A stretch of DNA of 64,000 nt, from assembly GCA_024305405.1 (NCBI GenBank), contig JAKNDB010000096.1:186001-250000 (forward strand). The letters are read 5' to 3'. A program made the translations under genes and the position numbers. Of the stretch, positions 1 to 12,300 are shown one piece after another; the stretch's first letter is position 1; each line of letters starts with the position of its first letter. This DNA is from Dirofilaria immitis. Taxonomy: Eukaryota > Nematoda > Chromadorea > Rhabditida > Onchocercidae. The notes below the pieces were generated by a model, which saw only the letters and a program-made list of their open reading frames with translations, had not been told where the DNA came from and searched no databases.

Positions 1-2654
1 ATTTGGACTTATCCATCAATGACAATCGCCACATTCAGGAAAATAATTCTCTATTTATTAGACTTCGAGTATTATATTGGGATAGTTTGGCAAATTCAGT
101 GCTAAATTTTTATGTTGCGTACCAGTTTTTTAACGAGCTTACGAAATAATCAATTAGATCTACTTAATGAAATCATACATAATGCCATAATTCCACAGAA
201 ATGATCGAAAGGACGAATATGAACATTAGAAGTTAAGTATATATATTCAGTAAGATATTCTATTTTAAATTACTCCTGTTTAATAGAGAAAGATAAATCA
301 TAAGAATCAAATTTACAACTTATAAAAACTTTTTATCATACAATTACCCAGAAGAAAGTTTTATGTTGATTTCGAATATCTATAAAATAAGTTGCGTATA
401 CTTGCCGTAAAGGTCTCACACGATTTTCTATTGAATCTTTTGGAGCATCCACAACATCACCAACAATAAATACAGCATCAACTGCCTGACTATTTACTCG
501 ATCCACAATCTACAAATTCACGTTACGAAAAATTTACCATTTACAGCAATATCAGTGATATTTTAAAACAAAGAATGATAGAATAATTCATGATACATGA
601 ATAATCAAAAGAGAATTTAGAAATATTATGGTAATTTGAATATCGCATTAAAAAAAACCTCAAAAATAAAAAAATAAAAAATCCACAAGTAAAAAATAGA
701 AAAATTACTCTTTCAACTTCTTCTTCGAATACTGTTGCACCCGCATGGATATCTGATATTAGAGCAAATCGAATAGCTTTTGCACCATCTGGTAAATCCT
801 TCACATTCAATGATATGTTCTGCAATATTCTTAACAATTAAAATCAAATTTATTAATATAATGAGGTTACATTATATTTCAACCTCAAATGAAATACGAA
901 ATAACGAAATTAATTACATACGAAAGGGAAGCGAAAAATTATATAAATATTATATAACGATGATTAAAGAATTCGTATTAGCATAATTGATAAAATATGA
1001 TAACAGTTAAGAGTTTACAATAAGGTAGATAATGAAAACTAACTTTAACAGTTAGTGTATCACAGAAAAAATATGAGAAAAGACATAAAAATATGCCGAT
1101 CAGCAATGTGACAGCTGTTTGTACATTTCTATTCAAACAAATTGCTTCCAAAATAGAAAATTTGGAGAAACATTTAGTGATTGGATGACAAATAATTAGT
1201 GCCTGAAGTATATTTCATTTTTTTAACATCTATTTCATAATATTTTAAATAGATTATACTCAAGCAATGTAAAAGATCGCTGGAATCGATACTGACAAGA
1301 TTCTTAATATATGTTTACATAGTGAAGTAAAATAGTCAAAAGGGACTACAAAATATAGATAAATTGTCTATCATTTTTATTACCGCTTTCGAGAAATCAA
1401 TGTAAAATTTAATACAAAAAAATTAAAGACCATGATTGACTTATATAAACACTTCACTGTCTTGCTTTTTTCCAGAAAGATACAAAAGAATTCAAAGCTT
1501 GTTTAGAGCAATTACTTTCATAGCTACTCAAAAATACTTTTCAGCATATGCATTAATTTATAGTAATGAATTTCAGAGCTCTTTTACAATAATAGATATG
1601 TGAATTCGAAATTTTAAATAGTTGATGTGAAAAATTTCAAAGCTAAAAATACCTTCAATACAGAAATCACTGTTGCTAGGACCGTAAGTATGAACAAAGG
1701 AATAACAATATGATACCATAGTCCTATCGATAAGAAAGATAAGATAACGAGGGAATGTGGTAGTAGATCAGGAATGAAATATAAGAAAAGAGTTGCATGC
1801 CCCAAAATTAACCATAATATCGTACCAATAGCTATGAATTGCAAATACTGAAATAGAGTTTTTCTGTATATTTATCATTTGAAATTTTCGGTGTCATACA
1901 ATAAAATAAATTTTGAAAAAATGAACAGAAGCAAATGAAGTAAACTAAGAAGAAAATTATACAATATCCTGAAAAATAAGTGACAATATTGCTCATTATG
2001 CAATAGACAGACCTTTAATATTTCTTACTTCATATGTACTACGTTCCCTACTTATTTGAAAATAAATTTGCACAAAATTACCTTTGCCGCATGATTGGTT
2101 ATAGTACCATTAGTGTTATATGTTAGCACATACTTTGCAAATTCGATGAGTCGAAAATATGCGAAAACACTAAATGGTAATATAAAAATTCAAAGCTGAC
2201 TGTACTCAATTGACGTTCACGGTTGCCTTTCCGATAATCGTGAACATCATTTATCTATAAATAAGATTACGATGAAGTAGAAAATATAATAAATTCTTCC
2301 TAAAAATTTATGAATTAGCCATCCAAATTACAGAGAATGGTAATGTTAATGTTTTCATAATTTCTTTAAAAGAAATATTGCAATCACAATACACTGCAAT
2401 TATTCACCAATTTGGTAATACTTTCTTAATAAAATTAATGCGCAACTAATTCTCTCATTTTAAAAGGAAAATGCACATTCAATATTTCAACCATCAATAA
2501 TTCAAAAAAAAAAAAGGTATCTAAAAATGGCAATTTGAAGCAATGAAAAACTTACATGAAATATTTTCGAACCAAAAATATTCAGGAAAATAATGCTAAT
2601 TGCAGAAATGATACTCGAAAATAAAACCGGAAATCGCGTTAATCGTAAACACAT
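1..2654 (-). CDS. Membrane metallophosphoesterase, TMPPE-like, copy 2 (3' end outside window)
   Basis: Five consecutive exons join in phase 0: 2654-2556, 1847-1653, 1202-1044, 819-709 and 509-402, giving 224 residues before the window ends. The ATG at 2654 opens a short cytoplasmic stretch and a hydrophobic segment. Exons 2 and 3 add several more hydrophobic segments, so the N-terminal half is polytopic. The catalytic half then begins with the calcineurin-type metal motifs SDIH (Asp174, His176) and VGD (Gly205, Asp206). The GNHE and GHTH blocks should lie on exons left of position 1; I could not identify an exon in 1-401. It aligns along its length with the neighbouring complete copy at 4101-6573, so the two are tandem duplicates. 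Family knowledge: TMPPE/YkuE-type enzymes are membrane-anchored metal-dependent phosphoesterases of uncertain substrate. Confidence 0.8.
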
Positions 2655-4100
2655 GTTCTATAACCAAGAATTGCATAAAATAGGAACTTCATGATTCAAC
2701 TATGCTCGACTACAAAATGGTAGACTCATAAGGTAAAATTCCAATATTTCTTATATTGTAATTAATACATTAAAGCAAAATTAGGAAAATATATGCAAAA
2801 AAGAAATAAGAACTAAATATATGCAATTACTTTATTAATTTTTGTTTATAATTACTTTAAATACAAAACTAAATTCCAAACAAAAATTAAATTTCATCTC
2901 ATTGCATTAACGATCAATGCAATCGATGCTTTTTAGTTTAACAAATAAAAAAAAGTGTATATACATGATTGGATTCGAGAAAAGATTATATCACCCGAAA
3001 GATTATACGAAGGTACCGTAATGTATTCAGAATAACATTCCTGATTGTGATATGCTCACTTCGTTAGCATTCTTTTCTTTTTTCGTCACATCAAATATCT
3101 TCAATTTAAAATTGCTCCTTTTCTAGTGCTATAGGCAATTTGCTGATGAAAATAATTATTCATGAAAAGCAAACATGATTGCTATTTTTGTTTAACAAAA
3201 AGAAGTAAGATTTTCATCTATGAATAAAACTGACTAAATTTGTAAATTATTCGACCGCTACCGTCGGCAAATCATACTGATCGAATTTTTAATGCACTTT
3301 GGCTTGAAAGTTGTTGTTCCTGCAATGGTGTCCATTTCATGACGATATTATTATTCCTATCAAATAGGTTCCTAATTCTCAGCAATTCTGCTTGCATGTC
3401 AATGCTTAAAAGGAATAATTTGAAGTTCGATTAATATTGATAATACAAATTATCATTGTTCATTTAAATTAAGTATTCTTTCAATTTTCTAAATATTTTA
3501 ATACTAATTTACTATTATAAATTATTCATTTAAAGATGTCAAGATTGCTTTGAAGACCCTCATATAATCATTTTAAATCTATAACATTCTATGCAATCAT
3601 ACTGAAAACTATATTTTCAGACTAAATTCCATAATCTTGAAATTTGCTATCCACATATTATTTAGCTTTAAAATTTGACAAACTTTCATATATTAAAGAA
3701 ATGTATTCAAACTGAAATTCCAGCGAATTTCACGAAACAAGAACAGTTGATAGAAGACGAAATAGAAAAATTTTCTGGCACAAAAAAGTTTTCTAAAATG
3801 TAGCAAAATTTTATACCTAACAAATATACATTTCATTAAAAAAGTATTATAATCTGCAAGCATATAAATACAACATCACAACCAGATAACTTTATGACTA
3901 TGAAAATAATTCAGATACAAATAAAAACATTATTTTTTTACACTAAATTTACAAACATAATTGCTAAACAGTATAATCACAGGCACAAATAAATATATAT
4001 GGAAAAACTATATATAAATAAAAATTTGAAAAAATACTATGCATCATATTAAAAATATTTGTAAATGTAATTTTTTTAAAAAAAATCTCTAATATGTAAC
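2655..4100. other. Intergenic region between the two phosphoesterase genes
   Basis: About 1.4 kb of AT-rich sequence separates the stop of the upstream copy from the start of the downstream copy. It must hold the 3' UTR of the former and the promoter of the latter. I see no further exon, repeat or RNA gene. Confidence 0.6.
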
Positions 4101-6573
4101 CTATGATGACGTGCGTAACGTCAGTAAAGTTATTTCACACAAATTTAACATTTTTACTGGCGGACCCCAGTAATTCACGCCTGATGACACGTAAATTTGT
4201 GTATCACTATTTTTTATTCTATAAAGTCCATATAGGAAGTCATTCTTCAAGTACGCGAATAACCACACGATATAAAACTGTCCAGCATGTGTATGTCCTG
4301 TAAAAATCTTTAGTTACCTCAATACGACAGGTAATTTTTCAGTTTTGTGTCTGATATTTTTTTGCTTTATTTAATTGGAGTCAATTTACTTGCTCATTTT
4401 TTCTTATTCTATAATTTTTATAACAAAATATTTACATTTATAGAAAAAAATCTGATGTTAATGTGAAGGATGTTTAAACTATAAGTGAAACTACACTTAA
4501 TTTTTCAAAAATATATTCAAGTGTGCAATATTAAGGCTATATTTAGTCCTTTCAACTGAGAAAGATATAATGACATTAGAATGCTCTTATTTCAAGCATA
4601 TGTTATCTATTTATATTGATATTGACTGGTCTCCAATTGTGAAATCAAAATTTTTCAGAATTTAGAAATAATTTATATATAGAAATCCATGTTAAAATGT
4701 TATTGTTTTGAATGAAAATTTTTAAAACATTTCTTAACGAAGCTTAACTTTAATTTAATGAATTATATGAGGAAAATATACTTACCAAGGAATTATCACA
4801 AGGAAATTATTTATAGTCATTAGTAATTTAATCTCATAAAATTGAAACATCCAATTTTTTCGTAATTTCCTTCTTAATACTGACCTGATAAAATCAAATC
4901 GATTCGTTTTTTTGTACTACGTAAAATTTTAGAAGCGCCATTTGGTTGATGTACCAGTAATATCACAGGTTGTGTTTGACTACAACCATTTAATGCATGT
5001 TCTGCATCCGTATGATGATCAGGAATCCGGAGTTTTTCTAGAAGGGAAAGAGAATTATAACAGTTCCTTTAAACAAAATTCTGGATTTCCTCAAAACCAC
5101 ATGCATGCGACTTAAAAAATCCTTAATTGCACGAATAATTTAGGCAAAAACGAAAACTTCCTGCTGAGATAATCAATAAAGCGAATATACCTGTCAACAC
5201 ATCATCTACACCAGCAATACAAATACAGTCACCGCTACTAGAGCAGAGATTTCGATTTGTATTGCGCAAAACAGTGATATTAAACTTCGTCGTGAAATAA
5301 TGCAACCATTCATTCGTGTCGCCATAATAATATTCATGGTTACCTGTAGATATTTTATTTATTTGCCTTTTCATTTAATAAAAAAATGTATTGAAATAAA
5401 AGATAATTGAAAAAATTTTTTTACAACGCAATTAAAAAGAAAAATTAAGCAAACCAAAAGTAGAATTTTTGAAAATCTTTCCGTAAAAATTTTCTTCAAA
5501 ACAGATTAAGCATGTAATCATTCATACGCATTAAAAATAAGATCGAATTAATAGCAAAATAAATGTTTTAATTTATAACTTTGCTAGTTTATGTAATATA
5601 TTAAAAACTGCTTGAAATCAACGCAAAACCATATAGAATCAGAGATTACTATATTTCTATACAAAATGGCAAATCCGACTACACAATGAACTAAATAAAG
5701 TGATTGAAGACAGCAAAGCAATTTCAGGTATTTGTGAAAAGATGAATCTATTTTCCAAATATTAAAAAAATAAATGAACACACCCGTAGCGTAATAGACA
5801 CCGTATTTTGATTTCAAATTTGCCAGTGGCAAGGTTGGCTGTATCAAATTTGATAGAAATCCATCAACTAAATCACCCGAGATAGCCACCATATCTGCAT
5901 GCAATGCATTCGTCTTTGCAACAATTTCTTCAATTCGTTTCTTATTAACAGTAGGTCCAATATGAATATCGGTTAATAAAACGATAGTGAACCCATCAAG
6001 TGATAACGGTAGATTTCGAATTTTCACATTTACTCGATTCACCTAAACGAAATGTAACAAGTTTGAAAATATAAGCAATACATCCATTATTGAGTTGTTC
6101 TTCCTAGAAAAGTTTATCTTCATGATTTAATTTTATTATTGGCAGATTATGCAAATCTGCTGGAATAAATTCCTAACTTTTTCAACACTTCTCGATATGA
6201 AAAAAATCAATTCCTTATTCATCCTTGTAATCGCTTAACAAAAATGCTTAACAGAAATAAATAATTAATCGTAAAAATAATATTTTCTCATAACTTACCA
6301 CTGGTGCTGAACGTGTAACAGCATAACCAGCAGTAGTTAAAAATAATGCCAGCATAAGTGATAATATAGTATTGAATTTTCTACATTGAAAAACGGCAAA
6401 AATTTTGGCCAAATATTCCAATGTGAACTCAGAAATTCGAAAACTATTAAGATTAATAGGAAGAAACCCATATGCATATATACTGAGAGACAGATGAAAC
6501 TGAAGAAAAGCAAAGATTTCAAGGATAAAAGCAAACAGACTGACAACATTTAAAATGACGGTCATCCCCAAAT
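4101..6573 (-). CDS. Membrane metallophosphoesterase, TMPPE-like, copy 1
   Basis: Exons 6573/6565-6299, 6042-5784, 5343-5191, 5037-4885 and 4297-4101 join with matching phases (0, 1, 1, 1) to a TAG stop. From the ATG at 6565 the protein is 342 residues. Two or more hydrophobic segments precede the catalytic domain. All blocks of the metallophosphoesterase fold are visible: DIH (Asp114, His116), SGDLVD (Asp146), GNHE (177-179), VHQP (His256) and GHTH (278-281). The enzyme should therefore bind two metals and hydrolyse a phosphomonoester or diester; the substrate cannot be read from sequence. The real 5' end is probably further upstream, because the paralogue has additional N-terminal membrane segments and a matching stretch lies at about 6700-6861. 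The open frame also runs two codons before the ATG, to a possible acceptor at 6574. Confidence 0.9.
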
Positions 6574-6699
6574 CCTCAATAAATTAGTATTTGTTAAAAA
6601 ACTATAGAATTAACAATAAATATTCACTGAACATTTATCAAAAAAAAAGAAATCTGAATAGTTTTCGTATTTCGAGACATTCTGAACTATGTCATATTA

Positions 6700-6861
6700 T
6701 CTTATTATTAGAAAAACAAAATTTACAAAAGAGTAGAGATTAAACTGTTATCTGGCAAATATATATAAAAAAACAGCAATGAAGCATGCGAAAAAAATAT
6801 GCTGAGGAGCGCAAAAGTTTTGAAAGAGTCTTGCAACACAATAGCAAGCGGCTGGATCAAT
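6700..6861 (-). CDS. Candidate extra 5' exon of phosphoesterase copy 1
   Basis: After a good acceptor (TTTCAG, ending at 6862) one frame is open and reads like the second exon of the paralogue: a hydrophobic stretch containing SHASLLFFY, matching GHATLFLYF there, followed by PD. I could not find a donor whose phase fits the next exon, so the junction and the exon end are unresolved. Confidence 0.4.
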
Positions 6862-7341
6862 CTGAAATTAGCCAATTAGCAAACTTCAAGACAACATATG
6901 ATTTTAAATTTGCAGATAATTAACAAAAACAATATATTTCAGATGAAATAATGGACATGATATTATCAAATTGTTAGTCTTACTTCTCTAAGATAAGTGT
7001 AGTGTTTAACTAAAGAAAAGTTGATATGTCATATTTAACTATTGTGCTTGTCTTTAATTTGTTGGGAAAATATGTTAATAAATTCATAAATTTTGAGTAC
7101 AGTCCAAACAAGGTTTCAGTTAGCTGATCGGCCTGCTGTAGCAATAACGTGTCAAACCATTTCTGAACAACTATCCGCAATTTGATAAAAGATAAATAAA
7201 ATGATTTGAAATTAATATAGTTGGATCTTTGAAAAGTACATGTAACATTTTTTTTTTTGATCACGACTACTAGCGTTGCAAAAATTATGGGAATAAAGAG
7301 AGGATTATCCAATCCTTATTCTGTTTTCCTAAATATTTCAT

Positions 7342-7672
7342 CTAAATTTCACAAATCATAAGCACATTCTGTCCTTCAATCGTTGTGCCTAAGCAGCAGC
7401 ATAGCACTAAAGATAAAGTCTAATGTGGGATAATAATAAAAAAGCAAGCCTCACTCCTTAATTCTGCTATAAATGATAGATGAGATGATACATAATCAAC
7501 TCCATGGAGAACACATCATGAAATCTGCGTAACTGCGCATGATATATACCATTAGCTCGAGCTCTCATTAATATCAAACATCCTTGGATTGCTGTCAATA
7601 AAACAATATATTCCTTATTCTTCCAAAAATAGCTTTCTTTTCCATTCATCTTCATCTTATTCATTTCAAGTT
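7342..7672 (-). CDS. Two candidate exons of an unrecognised small gene
   Basis: A strong polypyrimidine acceptor at 7673 opens a 123-bp frame ending at a donor at 7550 (phase 1). A second acceptor at 7407 continues in the matching phase for 20 codons to a TAG at 7342. The first part contains the stretch FWKNKEYIVLLTAIQG and the second a Cys-rich CCCLG. I recognise no family. An upstream exon would be needed and I did not find one. The frame of the first exon also runs through the proposed donor, so these may be chance open frames. Confidence 0.2.
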
Positions 7673-8842
7673 CTGAAAAAAAAAAGAATAACGCGAAGAT
7701 AAAGAAAACTTGCTGAAATCGTAAATTCTTAAAATCATAGAATAAGATGAAAGCATTACATCGACGAACACATACACATTGTATAATATTCAGCCATTAT
7801 TTAATAATAATGATGTGGCAACAACTAAAAGATTTTCATGCGAGAATTAAATGACAAATTACTTCCTTTTATATGAAAATTGAATGACAAATTACTTTTC
7901 TTCAATATTCCTTGCATCAAATTTACTTCATAAATTAAAAAAATTCAACATTTCATAAATTAAGATACAATACTAGATATTCCTTACATTACACACTTCA
8001 TAAATTAATTGTAAGCAGAAAAATTTCAAATAAAATTATCATAAAATAACAAAACTATTTTCTACTACTAATTTCAAAAGAATGTAGCAATTCTCGAAAA
8101 TCAAAAATAAAAAAAAGTTAGGAAAATTTTTCAAAACCTGAATTCTGCCAATATAATTCATCATTCTTTGCGCAATTATTTGCAATTTAAAATGATAAAA
8201 CGAGTTCGTCCAAATTGATTATATTTTACTTCATTTCATTGCATACATACAGAGCTACTCTCAATCATTGTTATGATCTCAATCTATCATCATTATCACT
8301 TCTTGTTATACTTTCACTTTTGTTATCTTCTCTACGCATAACATACTTATTCCTATCTTCTAATCACTAATTCTCTTCACGCATCATATTAAAGCAATAA
8401 TCTCTTAACGTATCACAAACTATCACTATTGATCAAACTAATGCCCACTTCCCCACTTCCTATTTTTTACTGCTTCATTCCCATTCTGCCTCATCTCCCT
8501 CCCCGCGATGTCCAAGATTTCTGAGAGTAAAAAAGAAGCTAATATGAAATGAAATGCAAGAAAGGTCATTATGAAATAATTTAAATCATAATAATCATTC
8601 ACACGTAAATTTCGGAATGCGGAAGTTAACTTTGAAGTTTGAAAATTTGAAAAAAATTATTTGAAAAGAAATTTGCTGATTTTTGAAATTTTGCAATTAA
8701 AAATCGATTATCGATCATTTATCAATTGATCAAATTGTTAGAAATGAAGAGAATGCTATGTAAAAATGATTTAATATTTTCAGAGAAAAATTAAAATTAT
8801 AAATTTTTAAACGGAAAATAGAAATTGATCAGATTTGAAGCG

Positions 8843-8884
8843 ATTTTTACATTCCGAAATTCCAAAATTTCGGAATGTAAAAAT
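8843..8884. repeat. Perfect inverted repeat, 19-bp arms, 4-base loop
   Basis: The arms 8843-8861 and 8866-8884 are exactly complementary and enclose CCAA. The arm core is ACATTCCGAAAT. It lies about 450 bp upstream of the WD40 gene. A partial copy of the core (TTTCGGAATGCGGAA) lies near 8611. Confidence 0.85.
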
Positions 8885-9013
8885 ATGCAAAATAATTGAA
8901 TTATGAACATTTTGATTTTGAAAAATACGAGAATTACAGAGCATTAAGAAATGACTAATTTATTCGGGTCAATGTTTGGTTCGAAATTTTAAACATAAAA
9001 TTAGTCATTTTAT

Positions 9014-9026
9014 GTTGCTAGGCAAC
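9014..9026 (+). promoter_or_regulatory. X-box (RFX/DAF-19 site)
   Basis: GTTGCTAGGCAAC matches the palindromic RFX-family consensus GTTGCYARGCAAC at every position. A further half-site-like GCAAC follows four bases later. Its centre is about 310 bp upstream of the ATG of the WD40 gene on the same strand. In C. elegans such X-boxes mark genes switched on by DAF-19 in ciliated neurons. Confidence 0.7.
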
Positions 9027-9331
9027 TGGGCAACTCAGGTTGTCAATAAACTTAGTTTCATTTTACTTCAAATATTTGATCTAGCGAAGATCAGTTAGAT
9101 TCTCGACAATAAATTCTTCATTCATAATTCTTCAATTACTTTATGCTAACTAAAACAATCTCAAAAAAATTATTAATTAATAATTCCTGAAATTCATATC
9201 GTAATAGATTTACTTATTAAATGAGCATAATTAAGAATTGTGAATCGAATTGAATTATTAAGAAAAATTTCTTGATTAGCTCATATTTTACATTCTTATC
9301 AATAATTTTTTAATTTTGATAAAAAGAATTA

Positions 9332-12300
9332 ATGGACGATTGCAATGGACCAAATACTTATATCGCAACCAAACAGAAAATACCATCTGAAAAGATCAAT
9401 TCTGAAATGTTAACTGATCCTCGAGAATATCGACATCAAGGTTTGCATATAAATTACTTTCCTGAACTTTCGTTCCTTTCAAGAAATTCCAAGTTTTTTA
9501 TTAATTTCATCTTTATTTCACTCTTTTTAACTTCATTATTTTTATACACTTTCTTTTTTTGATTATCGATATTAATTTGATTGAAATTTCATTTTTGAGA
9601 GATATTCATTGATCAAAGATTAAGTTATGATAAGATGTGATAACGGAAAAAAAACAAGAAATTCTAATTTCAATTTGAAAGTTTGATAATTTTATTTAAA
9701 TCTAATTGATCAGAAATAAGATATTTTTTGGCATATCATTGAATTAGATGTTATTAAAAACCATTAAATATATATGATATTATAATAAAAATCTTTTTCT
9801 TTATTAGTCATAATTGTATATTTAATTTAAAATTAAATATTAATTTCAATTATATTTTAAAATTAAATATCTTTAGGAACTGATACAATACAATGCTATG
9901 ATATTGGTATACAAACTGAGCAAATATCAACTTCATTAAGTACCAAATTAAAAGGTAATATCAGTAATGAAGTATTGAATTTATTATTAGAAACAATAAA
10001 AAGTAATAATGAAGAATGGAATGTTCTTGCACGATTGGATATTTTTCATCGTACTGATTCGATAACATTATCAATGATGAAACAATATCAATTACCACAG
10101 GTGATTAAATGTTAATTAAATTTTTTAAAAATTTATCTAAAACTTTATATCTTATTTATTTAATCTTTACATCATTAAAAAAAAATATTTACGTGGAATT
10201 CACTTCATTCAAATATTTACGTGGAATTTACCTCATTCAAACATTTTCGTGGATTTCACTTCATTCAAACATTTACGTAGAATTTACTTCATTCAAATAT
10301 TTACGTAGAATTCACTTCATTCAAACATTTACGTGGAATTCACTTCATTCAAACATTTACGTAGAATTTACTTCACTCATTCTTGTCAAGAATTTGGGCA
10401 TTATTTTTTTATCAGCAAAAATAAATAAATAAATTTTAATAAAATTAATAGAAAGGAGAATTACCATTGCATAGTATCGTATGTGGTCCAAACGAACGTA
10501 TAGCATTTCTATTTGCTGATCGTTATCATGATACATGGTGTTTACATAATGGGATTATTATATTTTGGCATCGGCGTAAAATCATCGATCATTTGATACT
10601 TTCCAGTTGTCCAACAGTTCTCCGGTAAATAATAGTATATTTCCTTGTAATTCGATAATTTGAATGCTTATTTTAAATAATTAATTTTGAGCAATCTTAT
10701 ATAGTATAGCTATAAATTTATGCATTATTGAGAGAGAGAGAGAGAGAGAAAAAAAAGAAAATAAATTTTTAAATTTAATGAATTTTAGAAATCTAACAAA
10801 TTCTATTTCAGATATGGTCCTCAAGGTTTGATAGCAGTAGGTTTAATAACAGGTCATATTTTAATTATTTTAAATGGTGAAATTATATCAACAAATGAGG
10901 TATGTATAGAATTTTGATTTTTAGAATTTATAAATTTCAAGATATTTTTTAATTTTTTATTTTTTTCCTTATTCATACTTAATCAATCAGTTTGTTAATA
11001 TCAATCATGATTATATGAAAATGCAAATAAACAAATTATCATAATTTTAACAAATGAATAGATTATCATAATTTTAACAAATGAATAAATTATCATAATT
11101 TTGACAAATAAATAAATTATCATAATTTTAAATTTTATAGTTTTATAGTATATAAATAAAAGATAATATTAGATAATACCATAATAATATTCATTTTGTA
11201 ATAAATTATTCATTAATTTTAAAGTAAAAACGATTTCAAAATTAAATTTCAATTAGTACAAAATCACAAGAATAATACGTAAATTTGAAAAAGTGGACAA
11301 ATTTTTAATTTAGTATATATTAGAAACAATAATTTCAGGTTCATACTTTATCAGTAACATCTCTCGAATGGCTTTATCCATTACAACAGCTCATCTCCGT
11401 ATCATTAGATGGTCGAATTATCATTCATAATTTAAAATCAACAATATTGGAGGAGAAGCATTCCAGACAAATAACTACCTTAAATCTTCCCCGTAATATT
11501 CGAAAAATTCAATACACCAACTAAATATATCGGTAAATGATTTTATAGAATGAATTCTTCATTCAACAATAGAAATTTATTAAAATATTTTTTTAGTTTT
11601 TAAGTAAAAATAAACAATTCTATTTAAACTACTGAAGATAGTAATCCAAAGATAAGATAATTAACTTGTAATTTTCTCGTTTTAGCAAAACTAAATGTAA
11701 TTGATGTAACACCACCACCTATTGAGCTCATAATTGTCGCCACTGATGCTCTAAAATGTTATATCAACTTTACTCGTTTCCTATAGAAATATTTACTTTT
11801 TTCTTTAAATTCAATTCTGAAATTTAAATTGAACGAATGATAGATACGTCAAGCCTTTTACTTGCAAAAGTTTTCCTAATATTTACATAATTCGTAATTT
11901 CCAGAAGACATGAAAATATAAGAAAATATGTATTTCCAGAAGACATGAAAATATAAGAAAATATGTAATGGTTGGAAAATATGAAAAAATGAAAATTTAA
12001 CATTCACTGATTAAACATGAATTTAAAGGAAAGAGAAGAAATTATGCTTTTAAAAGAAATTGAAATTTCAACTTTGTAAAATGATTTTGTTAAAACATTA
12101 TTAATTAATGATATAGGGTTGACATCATTATGTGTTACCAAAGATCGGTTATTTGTTGGTAGTGAAATAGGTGCTATTTGGACGGCAACACTTCCAGACT
12201 TATCAATCTCGTCATTTCATTTCGAGATTGATTGTATTGAAGATGTGAAACATATCGCAAATTACACTACCATTGTCACATCTTTCGGCAAGATAAGTCT

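Larger units (their letters stand above)
6862..9013. other. Intergenic region with candidate exons and a hairpin
   Basis: Apart from the weak exons at 7342-7672 and the inverted repeat at 8843-8884 I see no supported feature. The segment 8440-8530 is less AT-rich than its surroundings but codes for nothing I recognise. Confidence 0.5.

Noticed and set aside
10187..10382. CRISPR-like array
   Set aside because: The repeats abut with no unique spacers and the genome is eukaryotic.
10109..10432. Open frame of 107 codons with periodic protein sequence
   Set aside because: It is the translation of the 28-bp minisatellite in an intron of the WD40 gene.
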